DNA from: Arminella tubonensis
GTDB taxonomy: Bacteria > Pseudomonadota > Alphaproteobacteria > Rhizobiales > Rhizobiaceae
Length of the DNA: 64,000 nt
Assembly: GCF_003240585.1 (NCBI RefSeq)
Contig: NZ_PCDP01000033.1
Coordinates: 1-64,000, forward strand
Direction of reading: 5' to 3'
The notes below the pieces were generated by a model, which saw only the letters and a list, made by a program, of their open reading frames with translations, was not told the DNA's origin and searched no databases. This document shows, piece after piece, positions 1 to 8,533 of the stretch; the stretch's first letter is position 1, and each line of letters begins with the position of its first letter. Made by a program: the position numbers and the translations under genes.

Positions 1-134
1 TCGGTATCCATGGCACACCAGACCCGAGCCGGATCGACAAGACCGGTTCGCACGGTTGCGTGCGGTTGACCAACTGGGACGCCGAAGAGCTCGCCAAGCT
101 CGTCAGCAAGGATGTGCCTGTCAAGTTTATGTAG
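1..134 (+). CDS. L,D-transpeptidase (YkuD family), C-terminal end only
   Basis: The 5' part lies outside the window; reading from base 3 gives 43 residues and a TAG stop. The peptide contains the family's catalytic block: a histidine in IHGTP and the nucleophile cysteine in SHGCVRL. The sequence then runs through TNWDAEEL to the C-terminus, as in periplasmic L,D-transpeptidases that make 3-3 peptidoglycan cross-links or attach proteins to the wall. Domain arrangement and signal peptide cannot be judged from the fragment. Its last codons overlap, on the opposite strand, the broken end of a GGDEF remnant, so this 3' end appears to sit at an old recombination junction. Confidence 0.85.
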   Translation, partial: GIHGTPDPSRIDKTGSHGCVRLTNWDAEELAKLVSKDVPVKFM

Positions 135-606
135 GGAGGAATGTTTGACGACCAGGGGTCTGAATTGGGTGTTCGCTGATCGTCCTGCGCAGAAGCTCCG
201 CCACTACTGCCGCGGCTTCGGCAGTGGTGTGTGGGAGCAAGACGACGAACTCCTCGCCTCCAAATCGCGCCAGGACATCGCTCTGCCGCATCCTCTCCCG
301 ACAGCGCCGGCTGGTCGACCTGAGCACCTCGTCCCCACCAGCATGACCGTGCGTGTCGTTGACAGCCTTGAAGGCGTCGACGTCGATCATGATGATCGAT
401 GCCTGCGAATCGAACCGGCGGACCTTCTCGAACTCGACATTGGCTATGTTGAAGAAATAACGGCGGTTCGGCAGGCCCGTGAGCGGGTCGGTTGCAGCGA
501 GCCTTTCCAATTCGTTCTCGAGAAGCCGGCGTGCGGTGATATTCTCATGCGAGATCACCGCACCGCCTTCAGGTTCAGTTTCATCGGATCGATCCTTTCC
601 ATTCAA
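127..606 (-). pseudogene. Diguanylate cyclase (PAS-GGDEF) remnant, truncated at both ends
   Basis: The 159-residue reading begins in what looks like the tail of a PAS domain (GAVISHENITARR) and continues into a typical linker and GGDEF domain (ATDPLTGLPNRRYFF, VDAFKAVNDTHGH, the active-site motif GGEEF). An RxxD inhibitory site (RQSD) stands just before GGEEF. The last third of the domain, including the usual SIGVA-type strand and final helix, is missing: the sequence diverges after SEHPIQTPG and stops a few codons later, overlapping the end of the L,D-transpeptidase gene. The N-terminal sensor part is also gone. A folded, active cyclase is unlikely; I read it as a decayed gene fragment, though a short expressed protein cannot be excluded. 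Confidence 0.65.
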
Positions 607-1019
607 CGACGGCTGCCGGCGGGGGCATCGGCCTAAATGCTCTTGCGCAGGGTGTCCTTGACGTTGACGCGATACCCATGCTTGGGACGGGGTCGGCTGC
701 CCTTGGCTGCGACCTTGCGGGCTTCTTCAATGCCTTCTTCTTCAGGGCAATGATCTCCAGCAACCGAACGCCAAATGCAAGGCGTCCGACGCGGCATGGA
801 CGATCTGCGATCGCGGCCGAGAGCGGAAGGATGCTTAGGGTTCCGGCGACGACAGCGGTGGCGAGAGGGTTTCGACGAGTGAATGCCTGGCATTGCACGG
901 GGCTGCCTTTGGCTGGCCTTACGGGACGAACTCGTCCAAGGCCCGGAAAGCTTTGATTTGAGGGGTTGCAAGAACTATCGGTGTCGCCCGTGGAGGAGCA
1001 GGGGGATCGGCCGAGGCAG
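607..1019. other. Gap with no convincing gene
   Basis: About 410 bases lie between the GGDEF remnant and the stop of the GlpD-family gene. A minus-strand reading at 581-898 (105 codons) begins with an arginine-pair/hydrophobic stretch resembling a signal peptide (TRRNPLATAVV...), but its remainder is basic and low in complexity, it overlaps the GGDEF remnant, and I recognise no family. This is probably degenerate sequence from the same rearrangement. Confidence 0.4.
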
Positions 1020-2732
1020 CTATTTTAGCCGCATTAGATTCCTGTCGCCAAGCTGCACCACGGCATCGATTTCCTCGGATGTCCGCGTCGAATCCCATCC
1101 CCGCACCGTGGCCGCTATCGTCGCGATCTGCCTCAGATCGCCCGTGGTCAGGGAGCCCCGTATTGCAAGCGTCGTTCGGCGCATGACGATATCAGACAGA
1201 TGCTCGACACATTCGTTGCGGAGGATGTAGTCGATCTCCGAGAGGCTGTAATCGGTCGAGCCGGGCAGGCGATCTTGGTCGCTCCAGGGACTGTTGTGAC
1301 ACGCGATCTGCAGCGCTTTGGTTCCATAGCGAGACAGGAGCTGGTCCAGACGGTCCTTCTGCAAATCCGATGCCGCATTGGCTTGGGTCAGCCAGCTTTC
1401 GCGAGCTGCGGCGTTGGGCGGGAAGTTCTTACCGCCACCGATTTGCATCGTTTGCGTCGTCGCCTTTCTGCTGTGTCCGAGGCGCGTCAGGATCGTATCG
1501 GCGACTTCCTCGGCGAAACCGCGAAAGGTTGTCCACTTGCCGCCAACCAGCGAGATGATCGGGAAGGGACGCGTCGGCTCCGGTTCGGCGACCGGGCTGG
1601 AATGGTCGCGGCTGATAAGCCCTGGGACAGAGGCGTTCGAGGCTGGCAAGGGCCTGATGCCGCTATAGGCATAGACGATCTGGTCGTGATTGAAAGTCAT
1701 GCCCGGCAACAGGCTGCGCACACTCTCGAGCAGATACTCGATCTCTTGAGGGTCGCAGCGGACGGTGTCGGGATTGTCGGCCGGAATGTCGGTCGAGCCG
1801 ACGAGAACAAGGCCGAGATAGTCGTAGACAAGGCAGATGCGTCCGTCGTCGGCTTCGAAGTAGATCATGCGCCCAGCGAGGCTTTGCACCAGTTCGTCAT
1901 GCTTGAGAAGAATGTGCGAGCCCTTAGTGCCGCCAATCATTTTCGAGGGGGCGCCGAGCAGGGCATTGACATGGTCGATCCACGGGCCGGCGGCGTTGAC
2001 GACCAGCTTCGGCCGTACGGAAAACGTGGTGCCGTTCTCTGGCTGGAAGGTCAAGGCGCCATTCGAGACGGAGGCGAGCGCGGTGTAGTTGGCGGCGGCC
2101 GAAAGTGAATCTTCTTCCAGCCCGTCGGCAATCAGTTCGAGGACCAGCCGTTCGGGATGGCTGATCTTGGCATCATAGTAAGTGCCGGTCGCGACGATCG
2201 ACTTTGTCAGCGCCGGCATGTCGCGCAGCGCGCGGGCGCGGCCGAAAAGCTTGTGGCGCGGCATGACCCGGTTGCGCGAGCCGTAATAATCATAGATCGA
2301 CAGGCCTATCTTGATGAGGATGGCGCCGCGGCTGCGCGGTGCGCTGGTCGAGCCGAAGAGGGTGCGAAGTGCTGCCCAGATGCCCTTGCTCCAGGAAAAG
2401 ATCGGGATGATCGTCGGAAGCGGGCTGACGCAATGCGGCGCGTTCTTCAAAAGGAGATTGCGCTCCAGCGTCGATTGCGCGACCAGTCCGAATTCGCCGG
2501 TTTCAAGATATTTCAGCCCGCCATGGATCAATCGCGACGGAGCCGCGCTGGTGCCTGAGCCGAAATCGCCCTTGTCAACTATCAGACAGCTGACGCCTTG
2601 TGCGCAGAGATCGCGGAAGAGGCCGGCCCCGTTGATCCCGCCGCCGAGAATGACGACATCCACAGTGCCCGCCGTGGCAACTGCCGCAAGGCGGCCGGCG
2701 GGATCGATTGCCGTCTGGTTCGGTGAGGTCAT
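1020..2732 (-). CDS. FAD-dependent glycerol-3-phosphate dehydrogenase family (GlpD-like)
   Basis: A 570-residue member of the GlpD family, flavoproteins that oxidise polyol phosphates at the membrane and pass electrons to quinone. The FAD-binding dinucleotide motif is at residues 25-40 (VVILGGGINGAG), followed by the family block SAAPSRLIHGGLKYLE and, further on, LVVNAAGPWID and GTKGSHILL. The length is normal. It is the last gene of a three-gene operon (FGGY kinase, DeoR regulator, this gene) and overlaps the regulator's stop by 4 bp. The kinase plus dehydrogenase pair suggests a polyol is phosphorylated and then oxidised. Because a second GlpD-like enzyme (EryB) lies 11 kb away, the substrate is probably not erythritol; glycerol or another small polyol is possible. 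Confidence 0.85.
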   Translation of the reverse strand: MTSPNQTAIDPAGRLAAVATAGTVDVVILGGGINGAGLFRDLCAQGVSCLIVDKGDFGSGTSAAPSRLIHGGLKYLETGEFGLVAQSTLERNLLLKNAPHCVSPLPTIIPIFSWSKGIWAALRTLFGSTSAPRSRGAILIKIGLSIYDYYGSRNRVMPRHKLFGRARALRDMPALTKSIVATGTYYDAKISHPERLVLELIADGLEEDSLSAAANYTALASVSNGALTFQPENGTTFSVRPKLVVNAAGPWIDHVNALLGAPSKMIGGTKGSHILLKHDELVQSLAGRMIYFEADDGRICLVYDYLGLVLVGSTDIPADNPDTVRCDPQEIEYLLESVRSLLPGMTFNHDQIVYAYSGIRPLPASNASVPGLISRDHSSPVAEPEPTRPFPIISLVGGKWTTFRGFAEEVADTILTRLGHSRKATTQTMQIGGGKNFPPNAAARESWLTQANAASDLQKDRLDQLLSRYGTKALQIACHNSPWSDQDRLPGSTDYSLSEIDYILRNECVEHLSDIVMRRTTLAIRGSLTTGDLRQIATIAATVRGWDSTRTSEEIDAVVQLGDRNLMRLK

Positions 2733-3502
2733 GGTGCTGTCCTTACAATCCGCAGCCGCACGCCGGCCTGCTCCAGCTGTTGCGCCATTGCATCGCCGAT
2801 GCCCTCGGTGACCAGAACCGTGTCAAAGGACGTGAGCTCTTCGAACACGTGCAGGGCCACCTTGTTGAATTTGACATGGTCGACCAGAAGAACGCGTGTG
2901 CTGGCGGCCGCCATCATCGCCTGCTTTACCCGGACGACCTGTTGGTCCTGGATGAAGCCGGTCGTGCCGGTAATCGCGGAGGCGGAGCAGATGAGGACAT
3001 CGGCGCGCAGCCGCGAAATCGCGTTTTCACAGAGGATGCCGATATAGGCGTTGTAGGTGCGATGGTACTGCCCGCCGAGGCAGATGAAGTCGATGTCGTC
3101 GATATTGATCAGGTGCTCGGCGGTCGACATGCTGTTGGTGATGACGGTCAGTGGCTTGACCTCGAGCAGCAGCGGCGCGACGGCGTTGGCGGTGGTTGAA
3201 TCGTCCAGCATCACCACCTGGCCCGCTGCGACATAGTCCATTGCGGCGCGTGCAAGCGCGTCCTTCTCGACCCGACCAACGGTCATGCGGTAGCGAAAAG
3301 TGCTCTCGTAGATGCCGGACGGCTGCACGGTGACGGCGCCGTGCAGTTTGCGCAGCACACCCTGGTGCGCAAGCTGGTCGATGTGACGATGGATCGTCAT
3401 CCGCGAGACGCCGAAATGTTCGACCAGATCATCGATGCGAACCTGGCCGAATTTGATCACATAGTTGGCAATGTCCTCGCGTCGTTCGTCGGCCTTGATC
3501 AC
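2729..3502 (-). CDS. DeoR-family transcriptional repressor
   Basis: A DeoR/GlpR-type regulator with an N-terminal winged helix-turn-helix (VRIDDLVEHFGVSRMTIHRHI) and a C-terminal sugar-phosphate-sensing domain (VVMLDDSTTANAVAPLL, LTVITNSMSTAEHL, VLLVDHVKFNKVALH). An ATG exists at 3550, deep inside the kinase gene. I prefer GTG at 3502 because it overlaps the kinase stop as GTGA, with an AGAGG upstream, and gives a normal 257-residue protein. It lies between kinase and dehydrogenase, so it probably autoregulates the operon in response to a polyol phosphate. Confidence 0.85.
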   Translation of the reverse strand: MIKADERREDIANYVIKFGQVRIDDLVEHFGVSRMTIHRHIDQLAHQGVLRKLHGAVTVQPSGIYESTFRYRMTVGRVEKDALARAAMDYVAAGQVVMLDDSTTANAVAPLLLEVKPLTVITNSMSTAEHLINIDDIDFICLGGQYHRTYNAYIGILCENAISRLRADVLICSASAITGTTGFIQDQQVVRVKQAMMAAASTRVLLVDHVKFNKVALHVFEELTSFDTVLVTEGIGDAMAQQLEQAGVRLRIVRTAP

Positions 3503-5034
3503 GCGGTGCCTCTGATGGTTTGCGATGCGAGGCGTTCTATCTCCGGCCATTGCGGCTTGAGCGCCTCGGCGATGCGGGAATAGAGGGCGAAGCGCTCGTC
3601 GAAGAGGGCGCTGCGTTCAGCGTCGGGCAGGTATCGGCGGCTTGTCGTCCCTTTAGGGTGTAGTGGTTGTTGCGACATCGGGAAGAGGCCGATTGCCGCA
3701 CCTGCGCAGAGGGCTGCGCCGAAGGCGGCGGCCTCGTCGGTCGAGGTGACGGTTACCGGCATGTTCAGAATGTCGGCGAACATCTGGGCAAAGGCCGGGT
3801 TGCGGGAGCCACCGCCGGTCAACCGAGCCTCGCGGAAGGCAAAGCCGTCACGCAACGCCTCGACATGCGTGCGGTGATTGAAGGCAATGCCTTCCAGCAC
3901 GGCTTTCAGCATATCGCCGCGATCGTGCCAGCCATGCAGACCGAGGAAGCTGCCGCTGGCGAGGTTTCCGTAGGGCGATCCAAAGAGGTAGGGGTGGAAG
4001 AGGATCGTGGAGGGTCTTTTCAGTGCTGCATCGATTTCGCCTGCCAGCATCGAGTGGATCGACCCGCCGGTCGCCGTGGCTTCATCCTGGTCCTTGCGGC
4101 AGAATGCATCGAGGAACCAGTCATAGTTCGCTGTGGACGCGGGCGAGATCGACATGTTGTTCCAGAAGCCGGGAGCTATGGCATTGCGGCAAAACCAGCG
4201 AGGGTCGGTGCGCGGCTCGGCCGACACCACTTCGTTGATCGAGTAAGTGCCGGCGACGATACCGACCACGCCCTCCGCGTGGCCGCCGATGCCGAGCGCC
4301 GAAGCGGTGACATCGTGCAGGCCGCTCGCGACCGGCGTGCCCTTTGCAAGGCCGGTCAGCGCGGCGGCCTTAGCAGTGACGCTGCCGACAATTTCGGCGG
4401 AATGGGCGACCGGAGGCAGGGCGTCAAAGAGCTGTTCAAGCCCGTAGATGCGCAGAGCTTCCGGCGAATAGGATTGGCTGCGAACATCGGTAAACGAGGT
4501 GCTGGCTTCGGTCCGGTCGGTGCCGATAATGCCTGTCAGGCAAAACCGCAGCCAGTCCTTGCAGGAGAGGATATGGGCAATACGGCTGAAGCGAACAGGA
4601 TCGTTCTCCTTCAACCAGGCGAGCAATGCCGAAGGGGCAGAGGCGTGGGGGACCTGTCCCGTCAGGCGGAGTGCCTCGGCAAAGACCTGACTTGCCGACC
4701 ATCGATCGACGATCGCGCCCGCGCGGCTATCGAGAGATAGGATGCCGGCGCCGAGAGGCCGGTGGTTCTCGTCAAGGAGATAGAGCCCGTCGCCGTGCGC
4801 GGTTGCGGCAAGTGCCTTGATGTCGCTGGCCGGCCTGCCGCTTTGCGAGATGGCCTCGCCGATCGCTTCGGCGGTCGCTTGCCAAAGGCCTGCCATGTCG
4901 CGTTCGACCCAGCGGGCATGCGGCATCGACTGCGGCACCCGCCGCCTCGCCACCGAAAGCTGCGTGCCGTCGACATCGAAGATTACCGCCTTGGTGACTG
5001 TCAGGCCGTTATCGATCCCTAGCAGACTGGGCAT
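3499..5034 (-). CDS. FGGY-family carbohydrate kinase
   Basis: A 511-residue ATP-dependent sugar/polyol kinase of the FGGY family. The N-terminal phosphate-binding strand LLGIDNGLTVTKAVIFD is at residues 4-20. The glycine-rich C-terminal ATP-site block (LTGGGSRNPAFAQMFADIL) and the following AAAFGAALCAGAA helix are present. It is the first gene of an operon with a DeoR regulator and a GlpD-like dehydrogenase and has a recognisable promoter upstream. It is distinct from EryA encoded at 12530-14098. The substrate cannot be assigned from sequence; pentitols, tetritols, ketoses and glycerol are all possible. Confidence 0.85.
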   Translation of the reverse strand: MPSLLGIDNGLTVTKAVIFDVDGTQLSVARRRVPQSMPHARWVERDMAGLWQATAEAIGEAISQSGRPASDIKALAATAHGDGLYLLDENHRPLGAGILSLDSRAGAIVDRWSASQVFAEALRLTGQVPHASAPSALLAWLKENDPVRFSRIAHILSCKDWLRFCLTGIIGTDRTEASTSFTDVRSQSYSPEALRIYGLEQLFDALPPVAHSAEIVGSVTAKAAALTGLAKGTPVASGLHDVTASALGIGGHAEGVVGIVAGTYSINEVVSAEPRTDPRWFCRNAIAPGFWNNMSISPASTANYDWFLDAFCRKDQDEATATGGSIHSMLAGEIDAALKRPSTILFHPYLFGSPYGNLASGSFLGLHGWHDRGDMLKAVLEGIAFNHRTHVEALRDGFAFREARLTGGGSRNPAFAQMFADILNMPVTVTSTDEAAAFGAALCAGAAIGLFPMSQQPLHPKGTTSRRYLPDAERSALFDERFALYSRIAEALKPQWPEIERLASQTIRGTA

Positions 5035-5067
5035 GATCTATCCGCTCTGTTCATTTGGCTATAAATA

Positions 5068-5096
5068 AACATACAAAGACGATAAGTTAACGTCAA
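5068..5096 (-). promoter_or_regulatory. Predicted sigma-70-type promoter of the FGGY kinase operon
   Basis: Read on the minus strand, TTGACG (5091-5096) and TATGTT (5068-5073) are separated by exactly 17 bp and lie about 35 bp upstream of the kinase ATG at 5034. The region is AT-rich compared with its surroundings. Operators for one or both nearby DeoR proteins may overlap it, but I could not define one. Confidence 0.55.
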
Positions 5097-5181
5097 TAGA
5101 TGTGATATTGCGCAGGTCGACGTGCGCGAAATCGTCGCGACGAGAAGCCCGCGGCGGCGGCGGTCACCCGATCCCAGGATG

Positions 5182-6075
5182 TCACCTGGCCTCTGGATCA
5201 TAGCGTTGGATGGCCGATGCGTGGCCAAGGCCGCGGGTCGGGGCGACGACGACATTGATGCCCTTGTCGCGCATCCGGGCGATGTGCACGGCCGGTGTTC
5301 CATCATCGACGATGACGATGTCGAAACTGGTCAGCGGCGAAAAGGCATGAAGCGCTCGGCGGTCGAACTTGGTGTGGTCGGCAAGCAGGATGCGGGTCGA
5401 GGCCGAATCGAACATCGCCCTTTTTGTGTCGACCATCTCCAGGAACTGATGGAAGACGATGTCGTCTGTTATGGCCGACATCGACATAAACAAGGTGTCG
5501 GCGCGCAGCTGCGAGATTTCGTGTGTCGTCATGCGGCCGAGAAATGCGTTACACCAGTTGTAGTACTGGCCGCCGAGGCCGAGAAGCGTCACGTCGCGAA
5601 CGCCCTTCAGTTCATTCATGAGCGTCAGCGAGTTTGTAATGACGGTCAGCGGCACGATCGACGGAAGGAAGCGGGCCATCTGCAAAACGGTTGTCGAGTC
5701 GTCGAAAAAGACCGCCTGTCCCGGTTCGACGAAGCGCATGGCCGCGAGCGCCAACGCCTTCTTCTCGGCAGACTGGCGACTGGAGCGATAGACATCGCTA
5801 GATTCGATCAGACTGGTTGGCGCTGCCGAGGCGATGCCGCGTGACTTGCGCAGGATTCCGCGACTGACCAGTTCGTCAAGGTCGCGATGTGCGGTCATCA
5901 GGCTTATGCCGAAGCGGTCGGTCAGATCCTCGATCCGCACCGATCCCTCGGCCATCACGGTCTCGGTGATCGACTGCCGGCGCGCGAGCTGGCGCGCGAG
6001 CCTGGTATCGCTGGGCACCTGCTCTGGGGTCAATCGCTTGTCGGCCGGTTCGCCGGCATCCTTGGACGCCGTCAT
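5182..6075 (-). CDS. DeoR-family transcriptional regulator (second copy)
   Basis: A 297-residue DeoR-type regulator from ATG 6075. Its winged HTH is around residues 38-75 (VRIEDLTDRFGISLMTAHRDLDELV) and it has the sensor-domain blocks AVFFDDSTTVLQMARFL, LTVITNSLTLMNEL and ILLADHTKFDRRALH. It is clearly related to the DeoR protein at 2729-3502 but has a longer N-terminus rich in charged residues. It lies between the kinase operon and the erythritol importer, both on the same strand, and could regulate either. The upstream in-frame ATG at 6099 is possible but less likely. Confidence 0.85.
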   Translation of the reverse strand: MTASKDAGEPADKRLTPEQVPSDTRLARQLARRQSITETVMAEGSVRIEDLTDRFGISLMTAHRDLDELVSRGILRKSRGIASAAPTSLIESSDVYRSSRQSAEKKALALAAMRFVEPGQAVFFDDSTTVLQMARFLPSIVPLTVITNSLTLMNELKGVRDVTLLGLGGQYYNWCNAFLGRMTTHEISQLRADTLFMSMSAITDDIVFHQFLEMVDTKRAMFDSASTRILLADHTKFDRRALHAFSPLTSFDIVIVDDGTPAVHIARMRDKGINVVVAPTRGLGHASAIQRYDPEAR

Positions 6076-6341
6076 CGTGCGCTCACGTCGGAAATACAAG
6101 TCGAAACTGTAACCTTAGGGAAAGCATTGGTCATTTCCGCCGCGTCGACTGCGGTGGTCGAGTGTGACATGTAGCTGTTCACGTTGCGCCCGAGCTCCTT
6201 GATGAGTTTGACATTGATGTCGGGTTTCAAACCTCGCCTTCAGTGTCTTCTTGTACTCGAAGCCGGCGTCGTCACAACCGGAAATACGTCGAACATCGCA
6301 GTCAATAGCGACAACCGTTCGGTTTTCCAAACGAAACAAAT

Positions 6342-6366
6342 GGGGAGCGCCCAACGGCCGCTCCCC
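6342..6366 (-). terminator. Intrinsic terminator after the erythritol importer operon
   Basis: GGGGAGCG (6342-6349) and CGCTCCCC (6359-6366) form a perfect 8-bp GC-rich stem with a 9-nt loop. On the minus strand it begins 8 bases after the eryG stop codon and is followed by a T-rich run (6329-6341), as expected for rho-independent termination. Confidence 0.75.
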
Positions 6367-6373
6367 TGCGCCG

Positions 6374-7333
6374 TTACTGCGAGAGCGTGAACGGAGCTGT
6401 GTAGTTTGCCACGTTGTCTTTGGTGATCAGAAGGCAATCGAAGAGCTGTTTTTCGGCCGGCGCACCGATCTTGCCGGTTTTCAAAAACGAGTCTGCCTCA
6501 TCCACGGCCTTCGCTGAGAAGACGGCAACCGGCTGGAGCACGGTATACTGCAGTTCGCCGGCCTTAATCGCAGCAACGGCATCTGGAGAGCCGTCGAAAC
6601 CGCCAACCTTGATGTTAGCCAGCTTTCCAGCTTCCTTCAGTGCCGCAATCGCGCCAAGCGCCATTTCGTCGTTGCCGCTGATGACGCCAGTGATATCGGG
6701 ATGCGCCTGCAGAAGGCTCTGCATCTTGTCGTGGCCCTGGGTACGATCCCAGTTGGCGACGTCCGAGCCAGCCTTTTCAAGGTCTGAATACTGGCTGAGC
6801 ACGGTTGTGTATCCGTTCGACCGCGTTGCGGCATTGTTGTCGGAGGGAGCCCCCAGCAGTTCGACATATTTGCCCTTTTCTCCAACATCCTTCACCCATT
6901 GCTGGGCACCGAGCGCTGCACCTTGCGCGTTGTTGGAGACAAGCTGTGCCTTGGCCAGGCCAGCCTGGTTGATTTCCGCGTTGACGAGGAAGACCGGGAT
7001 GTTTGCAGCAATGGCTTTCTTGACGGCGCCGATGGAGCCGCTGGCATTGGCCGGGTCGAGGATGATTGCCACGGATTTATTGGTGATTGCGGTGTCGATC
7101 AGGTTGCTTTCGGTGTTGGTGTCTGCCTTGTGGGCGCCGACATTGGCTTCATAGCCGAGCTTTTTTGCCTGGGCGGCGGCAACGTTACCCTCTGTCAGCC
7201 AGTAGGGGTTGGCCGGATCGTTGACGATGATCGAAATAAGGCCGCCGGCGGCAGATGCCGTGGTTGCTGACATGGCCAGGACCGAAGCCGACAGCGCAAA
7301 GGCTGCAGCCAGGATTTTAGTTTTGCTAAACAT
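6374..7333 (-). CDS. eryG: Erythritol ABC transporter, periplasmic sugar-binding protein
   Basis: A 319-residue ribose/xylose-type (Peripla_BP_4) binding protein. Residues 1-28 are a signal peptide ending at ATTASAA. The mature protein has family strands such as LISIIVNDPANPYW, AIILDPANASGSIGAV, ITGVISGNDEMALGAI and VGGFDGSPDAVAAI. The start has a strong GGAGG upstream. It is the last gene of the importer operon that diverges from eryD-eryABC. Matching gene content in Rhizobium leguminosarum (eryEFG) supports erythritol as ligand; this assignment is by context. Confidence 0.85.
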   Translation of the reverse strand: MFSKTKILAAAFALSASVLAMSATTASAAGGLISIIVNDPANPYWLTEGNVAAAQAKKLGYEANVGAHKADTNTESNLIDTAITNKSVAIILDPANASGSIGAVKKAIAANIPVFLVNAEINQAGLAKAQLVSNNAQGAALGAQQWVKDVGEKGKYVELLGAPSDNNAATRSNGYTTVLSQYSDLEKAGSDVANWDRTQGHDKMQSLLQAHPDITGVISGNDEMALGAIAALKEAGKLANIKVGGFDGSPDAVAAIKAGELQYTVLQPVAVFSAKAVDEADSFLKTGKIGAPAEKQLFDCLLITKDNVANYTAPFTLSQ

Positions 7334-7405
7334 TATAACTTTCCTCCATTTGTTGACTGTAGTGCCGGTTGCCCGGATTTCTTCTCTCGAGCGGATTGAG
7401 CCTTT

Positions 7406-8533
7406 TCACGCTTTACCTCCCAGTTGCGGAGAAGTGGATTGGCCGTCGGTCGTGGTGGGCTTCTTGACGCGGCGGCGATACTGAACGGCATTGAGCAACA
7501 CCGCGAGCACGATGACCGCGCCGGTGAAGACCGTCTGCCAGTAGGACGAGATGCCGATGATCACGAGACCGTCGGACAGAAAACCGATGACGAAAGCCCC
7601 AAGGAGCGTTCCGCGTATGTTGCCGCGACCGCCGGTGAGGGCCGCGCCGCCGATGACGACCGCTGCGATTGCGGTCAGTTCGTAAGAGGTGCCGGCGGTC
7701 GGACCGGCCGAGGTCAGCTGGGAGGACAGGATGAGCCCTGCGATGGAGGCGCAAATACCCGAAAGTACATAGACCCAGATCTGTACCGTCTTCACCGGGA
7801 CGCCTGACAGTTCCGCCGCGCGCTCGTTACCGCCTGAGGCATAGAGCCATCGGCCAAAGGCCGAGCGGTTCAACATCAGGCTCACAAGGAACGCTATAAC
7901 AACGAGCACGAGAACGCCGAGCGGAACGCCAAACAGGCGGTTGAAGCCGAGCCAGTCGAAGCCGGTATTGCCCAATTCAGGCTTGCCGCCGAGGTTGTTG
8001 TAGGTCAGCCCGTTCGTCATCAAAAGGGCGACGCCCCGCACCATGTACATGACGCCGAGGGTGGCAACGAAAGCCGGCACCTTGAAACGCGCGATAAGGA
8101 CGCCGTTGACAAGTCCCACCAGCGCGCCAAGGCCACAGGACAGGACCGCAACGACCCACACCGGGGGAAACAGCACGACGCCGAACAGCTTCAACGTCAC
8201 GCCCTGCATCATGAACCCGGCGATGCAGCCGGAAAGCCCGAGCGTCGATCCCACCGAAAGATCAATGCCGCCGTTCAGGATGACCAGCAGCATCCCGACC
8301 GCGAGAATCCCGAAGATGGCGACGTGCGACGACATGGTCAAAAAGTTGGCGGTCGAGAAGTAGTATGGCGACAGGATCGAAAAGACCACGATGATCGCTA
8401 TCAGCGCGAAAAACGCGCGGCCCTCGAGCAGAAGCCTGCCCAGGTCGACGCCACCGCCAAACAAACCCGGGCGGGCGGCTTTGAGGGATGGACCAGCTTC
8501 GGTCATGGTCAAGGCTCCGTTCTTCTTATTCAT
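7406..8533 (-). CDS. eryF: Erythritol ABC transporter, permease (RbsC-like)
   Basis: A 375-residue inner-membrane permease of the ribose-transporter (BPD_transp_2) type. The N-terminal ~45 residues are cytoplasmic, followed by a series of hydrophobic helices starting at FFALIAIIVVFSILSPYYF. Diagnostic blocks are NGGIDLSVGSTLGLSG and ELTAIAAVVIGGAALTGGRG. It overlaps the ATPase gene upstream by 4 bp, so the two are translationally coupled. It should form the channel that works with EryE and EryG. Confidence 0.88.
   Translation of the reverse strand: MNKKNGALTMTEAGPSLKAARPGLFGGGVDLGRLLLEGRAFFALIAIIVVFSILSPYYFSTANFLTMSSHVAIFGILAVGMLLVILNGGIDLSVGSTLGLSGCIAGFMMQGVTLKLFGVVLFPPVWVVAVLSCGLGALVGLVNGVLIARFKVPAFVATLGVMYMVRGVALLMTNGLTYNNLGGKPELGNTGFDWLGFNRLFGVPLGVLVLVVIAFLVSLMLNRSAFGRWLYASGGNERAAELSGVPVKTVQIWVYVLSGICASIAGLILSSQLTSAGPTAGTSYELTAIAAVVIGGAALTGGRGNIRGTLLGAFVIGFLSDGLVIIGISSYWQTVFTGAVIVLAVLLNAVQYRRRVKKPTTTDGQSTSPQLGGKA

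Noticed and set aside
581..898. Minus-strand frame of 105 codons with a signal-peptide-like start
   Set aside because: Overlaps the GGDEF remnant, has no recognisable family, and its C-terminal half is low-complexity basic sequence.
1200..2108. Long plus-strand open frame of 302 codons
   Set aside because: Entirely antisense to the GlpD-family gene, whose protein motifs are unmistakable.
3667..4740. Plus-strand frame of 357 codons
   Set aside because: Antisense to the FGGY kinase; Gly/Arg-rich composition typical of shadow frames in GC-rich DNA.
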